Assembly: GCA_013112575.1 (NCBI GenBank)
Contig: JABFGG010000007.1
Location: 62,001-126,000, forward strand
Reading direction: 5' to 3'
Source of the DNA: Chloroflexota bacterium
Lineage (GTDB): Bacteria > Chloroflexota > Anaerolineae > Anaerolineales > UBA11579
Length of the DNA stretch: 64,000 nt
Shown here piece by piece: positions 7,475 to 16,625 of this stretch. The notes under the pieces are model-generated. The model was given only the letters and a program-made list of their open reading frames with translations. It did no database searches and was not told where the DNA came from. The translations under genes were made by a program, and so were the position numbers. Numbering within the stretch: position 1 is the first letter of the stretch; the number at the start of each line of letters is the position of its first letter.

Positions 7475-8080
7475 ATGGCAATCCATGCAGTGATTTTTGA
7501 TCTGGGGGGCGTTATTGTGCGCACAGAAGACTGGCATCCGCGTAATGCTCTGGCCGAACGCATGGGCATGGAGCGTGGCGAACTGGCCGGGCTGGTATTT
7601 GGCGACGATGGCGATTATCGCGCCCAATTAGGTGAGATCACCGCCGAAGAGCAATGGGCCTACGTTGGCGAAAAGTTGGGCCTGGCCGCAGAAGACCTTC
7701 CACAAGTACAACAGGATTTTTTCGGTGGCGACAGGCTGGACAAAGAACTGGTCGGTTTCATCCGCGAGCTCAAACATACGCACTACACCGCCCTGCTGAG
7801 CAATGCCCTGGATAACCTGCGCTGGTACCTGGAGGAAGAATGGGAGATCATCGATGCCTTTCACCACATCGTCATCTCTGCCGAAGTCGGCTTGATGAAA
7901 CCCAATCCTGAGGTCTACCGCATGACACTGGAACGCATTGGTGTGGAAGCCGAAGAAGCCGTTTTCATCGATGATATGATGGCCAATGTGCGCGGGGCGC
8001 GTGACGTAGGTATGCACAGTATCCAATTCAAAAGCCGCGAACAGACCTGCGCCGAACTGGAAGTCTTGTTACAAAAATAA
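7475..8080 (+). CDS. HAD-superfamily phosphatase
   Basis: A 201-residue haloacid-dehalogenase-type hydrolase. Motif I is FDLGGVIV with the nucleophilic Asp near residue 9 (the second Asp of DxD is replaced by Gly, as in many YihX-like members), motif II is LLSNA, motif III the Lys in LMKPNPEVY, and motif IV VFIDDM. The length and HAD-IA-like variant-3 layout suggest a small phosphomonoesterase. Substrate unknown; a sugar phosphate or nucleotide is possible. The ATG follows a strong AGAGGAG site, 28 nt after the third GNAT gene, so it is part of the operon. Confidence 0.85.
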   Translation: MAIHAVIFDLGGVIVRTEDWHPRNALAERMGMERGELAGLVFGDDGDYRAQLGEITAEEQWAYVGEKLGLAAEDLPQVQQDFFGGDRLDKELVGFIRELKHTHYTALLSNALDNLRWYLEEEWEIIDAFHHIVISAEVGLMKPNPEVYRMTLERIGVEAEEAVFIDDMMANVRGARDVGMHSIQFKSREQTCAELEVLLQK

Positions 8081-8122
8081 AAGAATTGCAAATATTTCTA
8101 CTTATGCAATAAATTTTGCCTA

Positions 8123-8914
8123 ATGAATTCAGAAATACGCGAAATCCTCACCGACCTCAAAGCCGCTGCTCGCATCGGGCATGCTGATTCATTAAATGCA
8201 GCCCTGGATCTGGTGGCGCAGTTGGACCCTGTTGCTTCCAACCAAAGCTTCGAAGACGGTTTCATTGAGCAAGTTCTGCTACCTTTGGGTTCGGCCTTGA
8301 ATGCCCCTCTCGTGCCTGACGCATGGCTGGGTGAGCTGGTCTCTGCCCCACTGGCCGCCTTGCGCGCCATGGCTGCTGTGGCATTGACCCAACGCTATCG
8401 TGCAGGTAACCAACAGGTAGAAAAGGAACTATCCGATTTGAGCAAAGATGAGCGCGCGGACGTACGTCAATGTCTGGTTACGGCTTTGCGCCAGACTGAA
8501 GGTGATAATAGCGAACATCTTTTTTGCCTGGCTCAGAAATGGCTGCAAGCAGCCTCAGCCCGCACGCGCGCCTGTGGTTTGGGCCTGCTATCCGAAAGCG
8601 GTTTTTCAGAAGCCCTGCCATTGCTGGAAACAGCACACACAGACGAAGACCCCGACGTGCGCCGCGCCCTGGTCGACGCCTTGCTGGAGATGGCTGCCAG
8701 GGGACATGGGCAGGACATCATGCAGATGTTAACTGCCTGGACCGAAGAAACATCTCCCAACGTGTGGGTCATCACCAAAACACTTGCAGGCAGTTGGGCT
8801 GTGGATCATCTTGCAAGTGCTGAAGCGATTTTGGATAAGCTGGCCGCAGACGAAAACAACGCCAAACGCGTGGAAAGTGGTCGCAAAGCTTTAGCACGCC
8901 ATCATAACAAATAG
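8123..8914 (+). CDS. HEAT-repeat-like protein
   Basis: A 263-residue soluble, helix-rich protein. Repeated blocks such as DVRQCLVTALRQ, ARTRACGLGLLSE and DPDVRRALVDALLEMA follow the HEAT/PBS-lyase-like pattern (DxxVRxxAxxAL). Such repeats bind other proteins. No catalytic motif is visible. The start at 8123 lacks a clear Shine-Dalgarno; the 42-nt gap from the HAD gene is AT-rich. It ends 9 nt before the next gene, so the two are likely translated together. Its role in the operon is unknown. Confidence 0.68.
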   Translation: MNSEIREILTDLKAAARIGHADSLNAALDLVAQLDPVASNQSFEDGFIEQVLLPLGSALNAPLVPDAWLGELVSAPLAALRAMAAVALTQRYRAGNQQVEKELSDLSKDERADVRQCLVTALRQTEGDNSEHLFCLAQKWLQAASARTRACGLGLLSESGFSEALPLLETAHTDEDPDVRRALVDALLEMAARGHGQDIMQMLTAWTEETSPNVWVITKTLAGSWAVDHLASAEAILDKLAADENNAKRVESGRKALARHHNK

Positions 8915-8923
8915 AGAAAAACA

Positions 8924-10261
8924 ATGACCAACAACATACTCAAAGACCTCGGCGACAACCTGATATTGCGCCGTTCCTCACCCGCCGATGCAGACGCCTT
9001 AGCCGACTTCAATTCGCGTGTACACAGCGACGACGGCTGGGAGCAGCCGGAGAACCACCTGGAGGATTGGACACGTGACTTGCTAACCAAACCACATCCC
9101 ACCTTTAGCCCGGATGACTTCACCATCGTCGAGGACACGCAGACTGGCAAGATCGTTTCAACCAGCAACCTGATCTCCCAAACCTGGTCCTATGCTGGCG
9201 TTGAGTTCGGTGTGGGGCGGCCCGAGTTGGTAGGGACCCATCCCGATTACCGCAACCGCGGCCTGATCCGCGAGCAATTCGAAGTGCTGCACCAATGGAG
9301 CGCGGAACGCGGCGAAAAAGTACAGGTCATCACGGGCATTCCCTGGTATTACCGCCTCTTTGGATATGAGATGACCGTCGACCTGGATGGCGGCCGTAGC
9401 GGCTCCCCTCATCTGGCCCCCAAACTGAAAGACGATGAAGAAGAGCCTTTCAAGGTCCGTCCGGCAGACGAAAGCGACCTCGAGTTTATTGCAGAGACTT
9501 ATGAGCACGGCCTGGTGCGGCAACTTCTGGGCGTCAGCCGAGATGCAGCCATGTGGAAGTATGAACTGAATGGGCGCTCGATGGGCAGCACCAGTCATTA
9601 CGAATTGAGCGTGATTGAGAATGCTGATGGCGAATCGGTTGGATTCCTGGTGCATCCGCCTGCTATATGGGGAAGCGCTTTACGCGTGATTGCCTACGAA
9701 CTGCGCCCCGGCATGTCCTGGCTGGCAGTCACCCCCAGCGTTTTACGCTATCTAAAAGCCACCGGGGAAGAGATTGCCGCCAAAGATGACAAACAGAAGT
9801 TCAATGCCTACCGCTTTGTGTTCGGGCGCTGGCACCCCGTCTATGATGCCGCCAGACACTACCTACTCGAAAAACAGCCGCCTTACGCATGGTACATCCG
9901 TGTGGCCGACATTCCCGATTTCCTGCAGCACATTTCCCCTGTGCTGGAAGAACGTCTGGCCGACTCAATTGCCGTGGGCTACACCGGGGAGTTGAAATTG
10001 AACTTTTACCGGGATGGTGTCAAACTCGATTTTGAAAAGGGCAAGATAAAAGCAGTCGAACCCTGGAAGCCAGTCGACAGGAGTTATTCTGCCGCCTTCC
10101 CAGACAAGACTTTCCTGCATTTGTTGTTCGGGCATCGCACCTTCGAAGAGTTGGAATACGCTTACACGGATTGTTTCACGCGTTCCAACGCACCGGATGC
10201 ACGTCCCCTGCTCGAGATCCTGTTCCCACCAGAATACTCACATCCCTGGGGTATTGCCTGA
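8924..10261 (+). CDS. Eis-like GNAT acetyltransferase
   Basis: A 445-residue protein with an N-terminal GNAT domain, a second GNAT-like middle region and a C-terminal SCP2-like domain, the three-part plan of the Eis family (usually about 400 residues). The acetyl-CoA region reads GTHPDYRNRGLIREQ near residue 105, followed by VITGIPWYYRLFGYEMTVDLD, typical of Eis-like proteins. Eis enzymes acetylate aminoglycosides and other amines at several positions; here the substrate is not known. The ATG at 8924 follows directly on the HEAT gene. With the tandem GNATs and exporters nearby, a role in detoxification is a reasonable guess. Confidence 0.78.
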   Translation: MTNNILKDLGDNLILRRSSPADADALADFNSRVHSDDGWEQPENHLEDWTRDLLTKPHPTFSPDDFTIVEDTQTGKIVSTSNLISQTWSYAGVEFGVGRPELVGTHPDYRNRGLIREQFEVLHQWSAERGEKVQVITGIPWYYRLFGYEMTVDLDGGRSGSPHLAPKLKDDEEEPFKVRPADESDLEFIAETYEHGLVRQLLGVSRDAAMWKYELNGRSMGSTSHYELSVIENADGESVGFLVHPPAIWGSALRVIAYELRPGMSWLAVTPSVLRYLKATGEEIAAKDDKQKFNAYRFVFGRWHPVYDAARHYLLEKQPPYAWYIRVADIPDFLQHISPVLEERLADSIAVGYTGELKLNFYRDGVKLDFEKGKIKAVEPWKPVDRSYSAAFPDKTFLHLLFGHRTFEELEYAYTDCFTRSNAPDARPLLEILFPPEYSHPWGIA

Positions 10262-10297
10262 GGGCAAACGTAAGTGCTACTAGACTAAGGAAATCCA

Positions 10298-11548
10298 TTG
10301 AACCAGCCTGAAAAGCAAATCCTCCTAACCCCTGTTCTGCGTCTGTTCCTGGGAACCATGGTACTTGCCAATGTTGCCGGCAGTATGTTCGGCTTCTTTT
10401 TACCTTTATACCTGACCGAGCTGGGCGCCAGCGTTACTCAGGTAGGCCTGGCCTTCACCCTCGCCAGCCTGGTGCCACTCGTCCTCCAGATCTTTGGCGG
10501 CTATCTGTCTGACTCGATCGGGCGTTTGCAGACCATCGCGATTGGCAGTGTGGGCGGTGTGCTTGGCTATATTGGTCTGGTATTCGCTCCAACCTGGGGT
10601 TGGGCGCTGGTAGCCATGGGTCTTGGTAACGTGGCACGCTCCATGGTCGGCCCCAGCTTTGCATCATTTATCGCCGAGCAATCCACAGAAGAGAACCGCG
10701 GGCGCGTCTTCGGAGTTTCAGAAGCCATCTTCATGATCGTAGACGTGATTGGTCCACCTCTGGGTGGTTTCATTGCCGGTTTGTACGGCTTCAGGAATAT
10801 GCTGGTTGTAGCGGCAGCTCTTTACACCGCGGCAGCCATCATCCGCGTCTGGATGGCGCGCAACACCAAATTCACCGGAGACAAAGAGCCCGAGGAACTG
10901 TCCCTGGCAACCCTACGCCAAAAGCTGGGCAGCATGGTTGCCATGATCTTAGGGGGCGGCATCGTCTTCTGGTTACTGATCACCGATGGCGCTCGTGACG
11001 TGGCTTTCCGCTTATCAAGTGAATTAATGCCCTTGTACCTGGAAGATATTGGCGGGCTTACCGTCAACCAGATCGGCATCCTCGGCTCGATGTTAGGTAT
11101 TGGCTGGATGGTCAGCACGGTGCCGGCTGGCTGGCTGGCCGACAAACGCAGTGAACGCGTGGCCATCATCGCAGGCTTCCTCATACAGTCCGTCAGCTTT
11201 ATGGTTTTCCTGAATGTGAGCAGCTTCTTTGGTTATGCAGTTTCCTGGTTCCTGTTCGGGTCCGGTATAGGCACAATGATGCCCGCTTTCCAGTCGTTGA
11301 TCTCCAAGGCAGTTCCTGATAACTTGCGGGGCACGGCCTTTGGCCTGTTCCAGTCCAGCCTGGGCCTGATCTCACTTCCCGCCCCCTGGATCGGAGCGCA
11401 GTTGTGGACGCGCTTCACACCGCGGTTGCCCTTCTATCTAACTGCCATAATTTTGATGCTGAGCGCGATTCCGGCCTGGTTGAAGTTCCGTATACCAAAG
11501 GAGCAAGACCCTGAAGTGTTGGAAGCCAAAGTCACGGCAACAGACTGA
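10298..11548 (+). CDS. MFS exporter, copy 1
   Basis: A 416-residue major-facilitator protein with about 12 membrane segments. The loop 2-3 motif A appears as GGYLSDSIGRLQT, and motif A of the second half as GWLADKRSER. Early residues LPLYLTELGASVTQVGLAF suit a drug-efflux type (DHA1-like). The start is a TTG at 10298 with AAGG 7 nt upstream; it aligns with the start of the following paralogue, whereas the next internal ATG would remove the first membrane helix. Likely exports a small molecule by proton antiport; substrate unknown. Same operon, 36 nt after the Eis-like gene. Confidence 0.85.
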   Translation: MNQPEKQILLTPVLRLFLGTMVLANVAGSMFGFFLPLYLTELGASVTQVGLAFTLASLVPLVLQIFGGYLSDSIGRLQTIAIGSVGGVLGYIGLVFAPTWGWALVAMGLGNVARSMVGPSFASFIAEQSTEENRGRVFGVSEAIFMIVDVIGPPLGGFIAGLYGFRNMLVVAAALYTAAAIIRVWMARNTKFTGDKEPEELSLATLRQKLGSMVAMILGGGIVFWLLITDGARDVAFRLSSELMPLYLEDIGGLTVNQIGILGSMLGIGWMVSTVPAGWLADKRSERVAIIAGFLIQSVSFMVFLNVSSFFGYAVSWFLFGSGIGTMMPAFQSLISKAVPDNLRGTAFGLFQSSLGLISLPAPWIGAQLWTRFTPRLPFYLTAIILMLSAIPAWLKFRIPKEQDPEVLEAKVTATD

Positions 11549-11553
11549 ACCAT

Positions 11554-12774
11554 ATGACGCCTCAAGCCAAACCTATGCTGCTGCCGCCGATTCTGCGACT
11601 GTTCCTCTTTTCGATGGTGCTGGCCAACATCGCCGGGGGCATGATCTGGTTCCTCCTTCCGCTTTACCTGGCGGATCTGGGCGCCAGTGTCACCCAGATC
11701 GGTTTGACTTTCACCATCACCGGCTTTGTCTTGTTGGCCTTGCAAATTTTCGGAGGTTACCTTTCGGATACGATCGGTCGCCTGCAAACTATCGCCATTG
11801 GTAGCGTAGGCGGCCTGCTGGGCGACATCCTCTTGTTGTTGGCTCCCGGCTGGGGCTGGGCTGTGGTTGCTATTGCCATCAGCGAGGTATCGGCGGCTGC
11901 GGTAGTGCCCAGTTTTCCATCTTTTATCGCGGAGCAATCCACCGAAGAGCAACGCGGCCGAGTCTTCGGCATCAGCGAAAGCATCTATATGGTGGTAAAC
12001 GTCATCGCTCCCCTGCTGGCCGGTTTCCTCGCCAGCTCGCTGGGCTTCAAAGCCATGATCGGGATTGCCACTTTTATTTATGCCATTGCCGTCGTGCTGC
12101 GTATCTGGATGGCGCGCAACGCTCAGCAAACGGTGGATGGGAACGGAGGGAAACCCTCTTTCTCCGGTCTGCGCCAGCAACTGTTTACCACCTTCGGCTT
12201 GATCACCGCGGGCGGCTTATTGTTGTGGCTGCTGGTCACAGATGGGGTGCGAGACATCTCGATGCGTTTATCCAGTGAGCTTGTCCCACTCTACCTTGAA
12301 CAGGTAGGTGGCCTCAGCATACAGAACATCGGCGTGCTGGGCGCCTTGTTTGGCCTGGGGTGGATGTTGAGTACGATACCCTCCGGCTGGGCCGCAGACC
12401 GTTTTGGCGAACGACGTTCCATTGCCGCCGGATTTTTCGTACAATTCGTCAGCTTTATGCTGCTGGTGAATGCCGACAGTTTATGGAGTTTTGGTTTCGC
12501 GTGGTTCTTATTTGGCGCAGGTGTAGGCACAATGAACCCGGCCTTCCAATCGCTGGTCTCCAAAGCAGTGCCCGCAAACATGCGCGGCATGGCCTATGGC
12601 TTCTTCCAAACCAGCCTGGGATTTCTTTCCTTGCCTGCCCCCTTTATTGGCGCGCAGTTGTGGGAACGCTTCAATCCTCAGTTACCCTTCATATTAACAG
12701 GCCTCCTAGCTCTGGTTGGCATGGTGTTGGCCTGGTTAACCTTGCGCACCAGACCATCCGCATCAAAAGAATAA
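11554..12774 (+). CDS. MFS exporter, copy 2
   Basis: A 406-residue paralogue of the previous protein, clearly similar over its whole length: LRLFLFSMVLANIAGGM against LRLFLGTMVLANVAGSM, GGYLSDTIGRLQT in motif A, and FIAEQSTEEQRGRVFGISE against FIAEQSTEENRGRVFGVSE. It starts 5 nt after the stop of copy 1 without a ribosome site of its own, so translational coupling is likely. The pair could work on related substrates or as a heteromer, though MFS exporters are usually monomers. Tandem duplication is plain from the sequence. Confidence 0.85.
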   Translation: MTPQAKPMLLPPILRLFLFSMVLANIAGGMIWFLLPLYLADLGASVTQIGLTFTITGFVLLALQIFGGYLSDTIGRLQTIAIGSVGGLLGDILLLLAPGWGWAVVAIAISEVSAAAVVPSFPSFIAEQSTEEQRGRVFGISESIYMVVNVIAPLLAGFLASSLGFKAMIGIATFIYAIAVVLRIWMARNAQQTVDGNGGKPSFSGLRQQLFTTFGLITAGGLLLWLLVTDGVRDISMRLSSELVPLYLEQVGGLSIQNIGVLGALFGLGWMLSTIPSGWAADRFGERRSIAAGFFVQFVSFMLLVNADSLWSFGFAWFLFGAGVGTMNPAFQSLVSKAVPANMRGMAYGFFQTSLGFLSLPAPFIGAQLWERFNPQLPFILTGLLALVGMVLAWLTLRTRPSASKE

Positions 12775-12824
12775 TCTGCTCAGACCAGTTTGACTATTCC
12801 CCCTAATCGGTTAACATTCCCGCC

Positions 12825-13433
12825 ATGTGCATCCTGGGCGTGATCGCCGATACCCACATTCCCGACCGTTCAAAAGCCCTGCATCCCGGCGTGTTGCCTG
12901 CTTTCAAGCAAGCTGGCGTAGAGGCGATTCTACATGCCGGAGACATCAGCACCCCAAGGGTCATCGAACAATTGGAAACCGTTGCACCAGTCATAGCCGT
13001 ACTCGGCAACCGCGACTGGGTCAGGCTGCGCCACTTGCCCCTCACGCGCATCCTGGATTACGGGGGGCTGAAGATCGGCATGACCCACGGCCACGGCGGC
13101 CTGCGCGCTTACATCCATGAGAAATTAGGCTTCTTACTGAAAGGCCCACAGCCTTTCAGTTATTTTGTAAATACAGCAATTAAGATGTTTCCTGAGGAAG
13201 TGGATGCCGTCATCTTTGGGCATAACCATGCGCCCCTCAACCGATTGGAAAACGGCAAGTTGATCTTTAACCCCGGCTCGGCTTGGAGGCAGGTACCCTA
13301 CTCACTGCCCCCCAGCGTGGGCCTGCTGCGCATCGCGGATGGCAAAATTGAAGGTGAGATCGTGTATTTGGAAAAAACCGGAAATACACTCGGGCGGGTT
13401 TGGAACCCACCTCTACTTGCCATGCCTAAGTAG
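12825..13433 (+). CDS. YfcE/MJ0936-type metallophosphoesterase
   Basis: A 202-residue calcineurin-like phosphodiesterase. The metal-binding motifs are in order: ADTHIPD (near residue 8), HAGDIST, GNRDW, THGHGG and GHNHAP. The small single-domain size and motif spacing match the YfcE/MJ0936 group, which cleaves phosphodiesters with manganese or nickel. Physiological substrate unknown. It follows the second MFS gene by 50 nt and may be the last gene of the operon. Its 3' end overlaps the convergent reductase gene by 8 nt, with no terminator between. Confidence 0.87.
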   Translation: MCILGVIADTHIPDRSKALHPGVLPAFKQAGVEAILHAGDISTPRVIEQLETVAPVIAVLGNRDWVRLRHLPLTRILDYGGLKIGMTHGHGGLRAYIHEKLGFLLKGPQPFSYFVNTAIKMFPEEVDAVIFGHNHAPLNRLENGKLIFNPGSAWRQVPYSLPPSVGLLRIADGKIEGEIVYLEKTGNTLGRVWNPPLLAMPK

Positions 13434-14463
13434 TACGCCTATCCAAATGTCCCCATTTCAACAAATCTTCCACCGTCTCCAAAATGCTCTGCTCAACGGA
13501 TAAGAATTCCATCCCCAGGTCACGCTTGATCTTGCTATTATCGTAGCGTGACTCTTTTCCTACTGCCAACCGCATAAAGGTCCCTGTATCCCTTGGCTGG
13601 GCGAAAGACAGCAGCCAGACCAATCTATTCCCGAATTTGGAGGTCAGGTCGAGCACAGGTAGCTTGTACCCCGAATATCCTTCAGCTTTCAACAACTCAA
13701 CGATCTGCCTGACACTACGCGTTTCATTGGCACAAATATAGCGACCGCTGGCTTTTTTGTTTTCCATTGCTAGGCGGTGCGCTACCGCCACATCGCGTAC
13801 ATCGACAAAAGAGAACTCAAAGCTCATGATCGCCGGATAGCCTCCCACCATCATGTCTCGCAATATTGTGGGTGACGAATTCAAACCTGGACCAAGAGAT
13901 GGCCCTGTAACGAAGGTTGGATTAATCACAACCAGGTCGAAACTTGGTTTTTCCTTTTCAATGAAGTCCCAGGCGGCCTTTTCAGCTTTTACTTTTGAGT
14001 AGGAGTAAGGATTGCGTTGTAGTGTTGATTTCTCATTCCAATCATCTTCCGAAAAGAGTTTGCCTGTCTCAGCTTCATCCGTGATAGCCGCCCCGGATGA
14101 AGTCAGCACCACGCGCTTAATGCTGCCCGCCTTCTGGCAGGACCTCAACACGTTCAGTGTCCCTTTGAGTGCGGGGTCCACCAGGTCAGTCTGCGGGTCT
14201 TTGACATTGATCCGATATGGGCTGGCTACGTGAATCACGTAGTCGCATCCGGAAACAGCCTCATCATACGAGCCCTCGGTCAGCAGTTCCCCCTCTACAA
14301 GTGTCAACCGCTCATTTGCTCCTGGCAGGCTTGTTAGGTAATCATATTTCTCCGGATTGGAACGCACTGTCCCCCGGACCTCATAACCCTGCTCCAGTAG
14401 GTCTTTCACAATGTGGGCTGCTATGTAGCCAGATGCACCCGTAACGCAAACAGTATCGACCAT
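13426..14463 (-). CDS. NAD(P)-dependent extended SDR (dihydroflavonol-reductase-like)
   Basis: A 345-residue extended short-chain dehydrogenase. The nucleotide-binding motif is TGASGYIAAHIV at residues 8-19, and the catalytic Tyr and Lys appear as YSYSKVKAEKAAW. VRGTVRSNPEKYDYL after the first strand and HVASPYRINVKDPQ are typical for the dihydroflavonol 4-reductase/cinnamoyl-CoA-reductase-like bacterial enzymes, many of which reduce small aldehydes or ketones with NADPH. The ATG at 14463 follows GGTAGGAGAG on the minus strand. Substrate unknown; it stands convergent to the phosphodiesterase gene. Confidence 0.87.
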   Translation of the reverse strand: MVDTVCVTGASGYIAAHIVKDLLEQGYEVRGTVRSNPEKYDYLTSLPGANERLTLVEGELLTEGSYDEAVSGCDYVIHVASPYRINVKDPQTDLVDPALKGTLNVLRSCQKAGSIKRVVLTSSGAAITDEAETGKLFSEDDWNEKSTLQRNPYSYSKVKAEKAAWDFIEKEKPSFDLVVINPTFVTGPSLGPGLNSSPTILRDMMVGGYPAIMSFEFSFVDVRDVAVAHRLAMENKKASGRYICANETRSVRQIVELLKAEGYSGYKLPVLDLTSKFGNRLVWLLSFAQPRDTGTFMRLAVGKESRYDNSKIKRDLGMEFLSVEQSILETVEDLLKWGHLDRRTT

Positions 14464-14544
14464 GAAGCTCTCCTACCTCATTCTGGATGATATTGGTCTA
14501 TTATACGTGGAGGCGGCGACCTCCCTTTGCGAACCAGGATCTCC

Positions 14545-15273
14545 CTAACTCGTTGTTTCAGCCTTGGATAATTCGAATAGCTTTCTGGCGATTAAAGCGT
14601 ACCATACTAAACTTAGCAGTCCTCCCAGCATGGCAAAGAGGATTCCCACTGCACTCAAACCAGAAATAAACGACGAGGCAAATTCAAAGATTAATAGAAA
14701 TCCAAATCCCACTATCCCTGCATAGGCAGTTGCACGACTAAAGATATTGCTGCGTAGCATCACGATCGAAATCATGAATCCTGCAACTTCTGAAAGGAAA
14801 AATGCCAGGAAGGTCCCGGGTGTATGGCTGGCACCCACAGACAGCATAGTTTGTCCTGCAGCTTCCAAGATGCCCTTTTGCGCCTCAGTTGTTCCAAGCG
14901 CATATTGATTACTCAAGTCAAGCATGGCAAATGCACGATTCGTAGCGAGGAAAACGCCAACGCCTATAAAAGAAACGATCATGGCAATCGCCGCGTAGGG
15001 CTGGTATCTGGTATTTCTGTGGGCTGTGTACAGCGCAAAATAGGTCGCGATTCCAAGTATCGTCAGAAAAATATTCAACAACCCCATATTGCGCAATCCA
15101 AGAAACGTATTTTCCTGAAAAAGTATGAACCAATCCAGGACAGTCTCCTGCACTTCGCTGCCTCCTGGCAGGAAGGTGATCAGTATCTCCAGGATGCCAA
15201 CCACAAAGGCGCTTATTGCGCTTATCGCCCCAATTTTGTAGATGCTTTTTGATGCAGTATCATTTGTGTCCAA
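14545..15273 (-). CDS. Multi-spanning membrane protein (DUF4386-like)
   Basis: A 242-residue protein with about six hydrophobic segments. Patterns such as HTPGTFLAFFLSEVAGFMISIVML and the LRNMGLLN block resemble DUF4386-type membrane proteins; I am only moderately sure. The start is a TTG at 15273, supported by AGAAGGAA upstream; no ATG lies near. It is one of four consecutive minus-strand genes, three of them membrane proteins. Function unknown. Confidence 0.55.
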   Translation of the reverse strand: MDTNDTASKSIYKIGAISAISAFVVGILEILITFLPGGSEVQETVLDWFILFQENTFLGLRNMGLLNIFLTILGIATYFALYTAHRNTRYQPYAAIAMIVSFIGVGVFLATNRAFAMLDLSNQYALGTTEAQKGILEAAGQTMLSVGASHTPGTFLAFFLSEVAGFMISIVMLRSNIFSRATAYAGIVGFGFLLIFEFASSFISGLSAVGILFAMLGGLLSLVWYALIARKLFELSKAETTS

Positions 15274-15293
15274 GCGGTATTCCTTCTAACAAG

Positions 15294-16118
15294 TTATTTT
15301 TCTACAATCACAGCCCGCAAGTATAGTCCGAATGGGACGAAACAGAACAATCCCATAACCAGGATCACAACCGCATCTTCCATTACAAATGGCGCACTGG
15401 TCAAAAGAGGTTGCAACACGAAGAATAAGAGCAATCCGATGAATAGTGCGCTACCTGCAAATAACAGCCCCAATCCACTGGCGTAACCCACAGGCAGTTG
15501 CCGTAGCAAGGCTATCCCACCCACGATCCATAAGATCGAAAGCACCCCATCTGCTATTGAAAGGCCCACTTCCGAAATCGGTAAGGATGTGCCATCCATC
15601 AATGGAACCAGTATTACGCTAGCCGCTCGCAGGATGAACATGATACCGAAGGCCACCAGCACCCAGCCGCCGATATTTTCACGCACAACCTCACCCAACC
15701 GTTCCTTAACTGCTTCTCCATCAATGTTTTGCGACACTGAGAATATCAAGTAGGCGCTCAGCAGGACAATGACTGCATTTACCAGCGTGATGGCCCTGAG
15801 GGGGATCCCAAACAGGTAAGCCGTATAGTTGTAAAAGGTGTAGAGTAGCGCCCCCGGCCAGAGCAGCAAGCCAGTCAAGCTACCGCGTCGTACCAGGCTT
15901 ATCGAGGCCAACAAGACAGGCACACCCAGAATCAGGTTGACAGCGTCATTGGCCCGGTACGATTCGACCAGTTCCTCGGAAGGGTAGATCATATCCGGCA
16001 AAAGTAATCCGGCCAGCGAAGCCAGGCTCATCAAAACCAAAAGTAATAAGGACAGGTTCTGTGCTGCTTTTGTGTCATGGTTAATTGGCAAGTTGTCGGC
16101 AAAATCTGTATTGTTCAT
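15294..16118 (-). CDS. Hypothetical multi-spanning membrane protein
   Basis: A 274-residue protein with about seven hydrophobic segments and a short polar N-terminus (MNNTDFADNLPINHDTK). No motif is recognised. It lies 24 nt downstream of the PPOX gene on the minus strand and 20 nt upstream of the DUF4386-like gene, so the three are likely co-transcribed. The ATG at 16118 has only an AAGAGAG purine tract in front. Confidence 0.6.
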   Translation of the reverse strand: MNNTDFADNLPINHDTKAAQNLSLLLLVLMSLASLAGLLLPDMIYPSEELVESYRANDAVNLILGVPVLLASISLVRRGSLTGLLLWPGALLYTFYNYTAYLFGIPLRAITLVNAVIVLLSAYLIFSVSQNIDGEAVKERLGEVVRENIGGWVLVAFGIMFILRAASVILVPLMDGTSLPISEVGLSIADGVLSILWIVGGIALLRQLPVGYASGLGLLFAGSALFIGLLLFFVLQPLLTSAPFVMEDAVVILVMGLFCFVPFGLYLRAVIVEK

Positions 16119-16142
16119 CTTGGCTCTCTTTGGAATTGGAAT

Positions 16143-16625
16143 TTATCCCACTGCCACCCGGCCACGCGCCAGATTCGGGTCTCGCATCTGCATCAAGGGG
16201 ACGCCTACCCCATATGTAATGAACTCTTTCTGGGGAGTGAATTCGATCAGGCAGGACGCGGCTACCCTCTCCTCATCTTCAGCCATACCCCTGAAAACAG
16301 CCTGCAGGATCTCCTTTGGGGCTTCAACGCCATCTATTAAGCACACCGTTCCCGAGCAGGTAATCGTGGCTGCCGGGATTTTGATCCACGGCAGGAAAGG
16401 GATGCGTTTGGCGATTGGGATGGTGATCGAAACGTTAGGGTTGCCAGCGATATGCCGTGTCTTCCAGGCGTCTTTGTTCGTCCCGATGTACAGTTTGCGG
16501 TCGCGCACGACGTAAACTATTCCTACGCTCCGCGCTTCATTGTTCTTTGTCACCATACTGAGGACGGCGAACACCTCTTTATCAATTGCTTCCCAAACAG
16601 TTTCACTACTTATCTGTGTGGTCAT
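16143..16625 (-). CDS. Pyridoxamine 5'-phosphate oxidase-family protein
   Basis: A 160-residue split-barrel flavin-binding-type protein. The order EVFAVLSMVTKNNEARSVGI, VVRDRKLYIGTNKDAWKTRHI and NPNVSITIPI is the usual PPOX N-terminal half. Members bind FMN, F420 or heme; the cofactor cannot be told here. The ATG at 16625 has GGAGGAAGG close upstream and overlaps the stop of the upstream gene by 4 nt (ATGA), so translational coupling is expected. Confidence 0.8.
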   Translation of the reverse strand: MTTQISSETVWEAIDKEVFAVLSMVTKNNEARSVGIVYVVRDRKLYIGTNKDAWKTRHIAGNPNVSITIPIAKRIPFLPWIKIPAATITCSGTVCLIDGVEAPKEILQAVFRGMAEDEERVAASCLIEFTPQKEFITYGVGVPLMQMRDPNLARGRVAVG

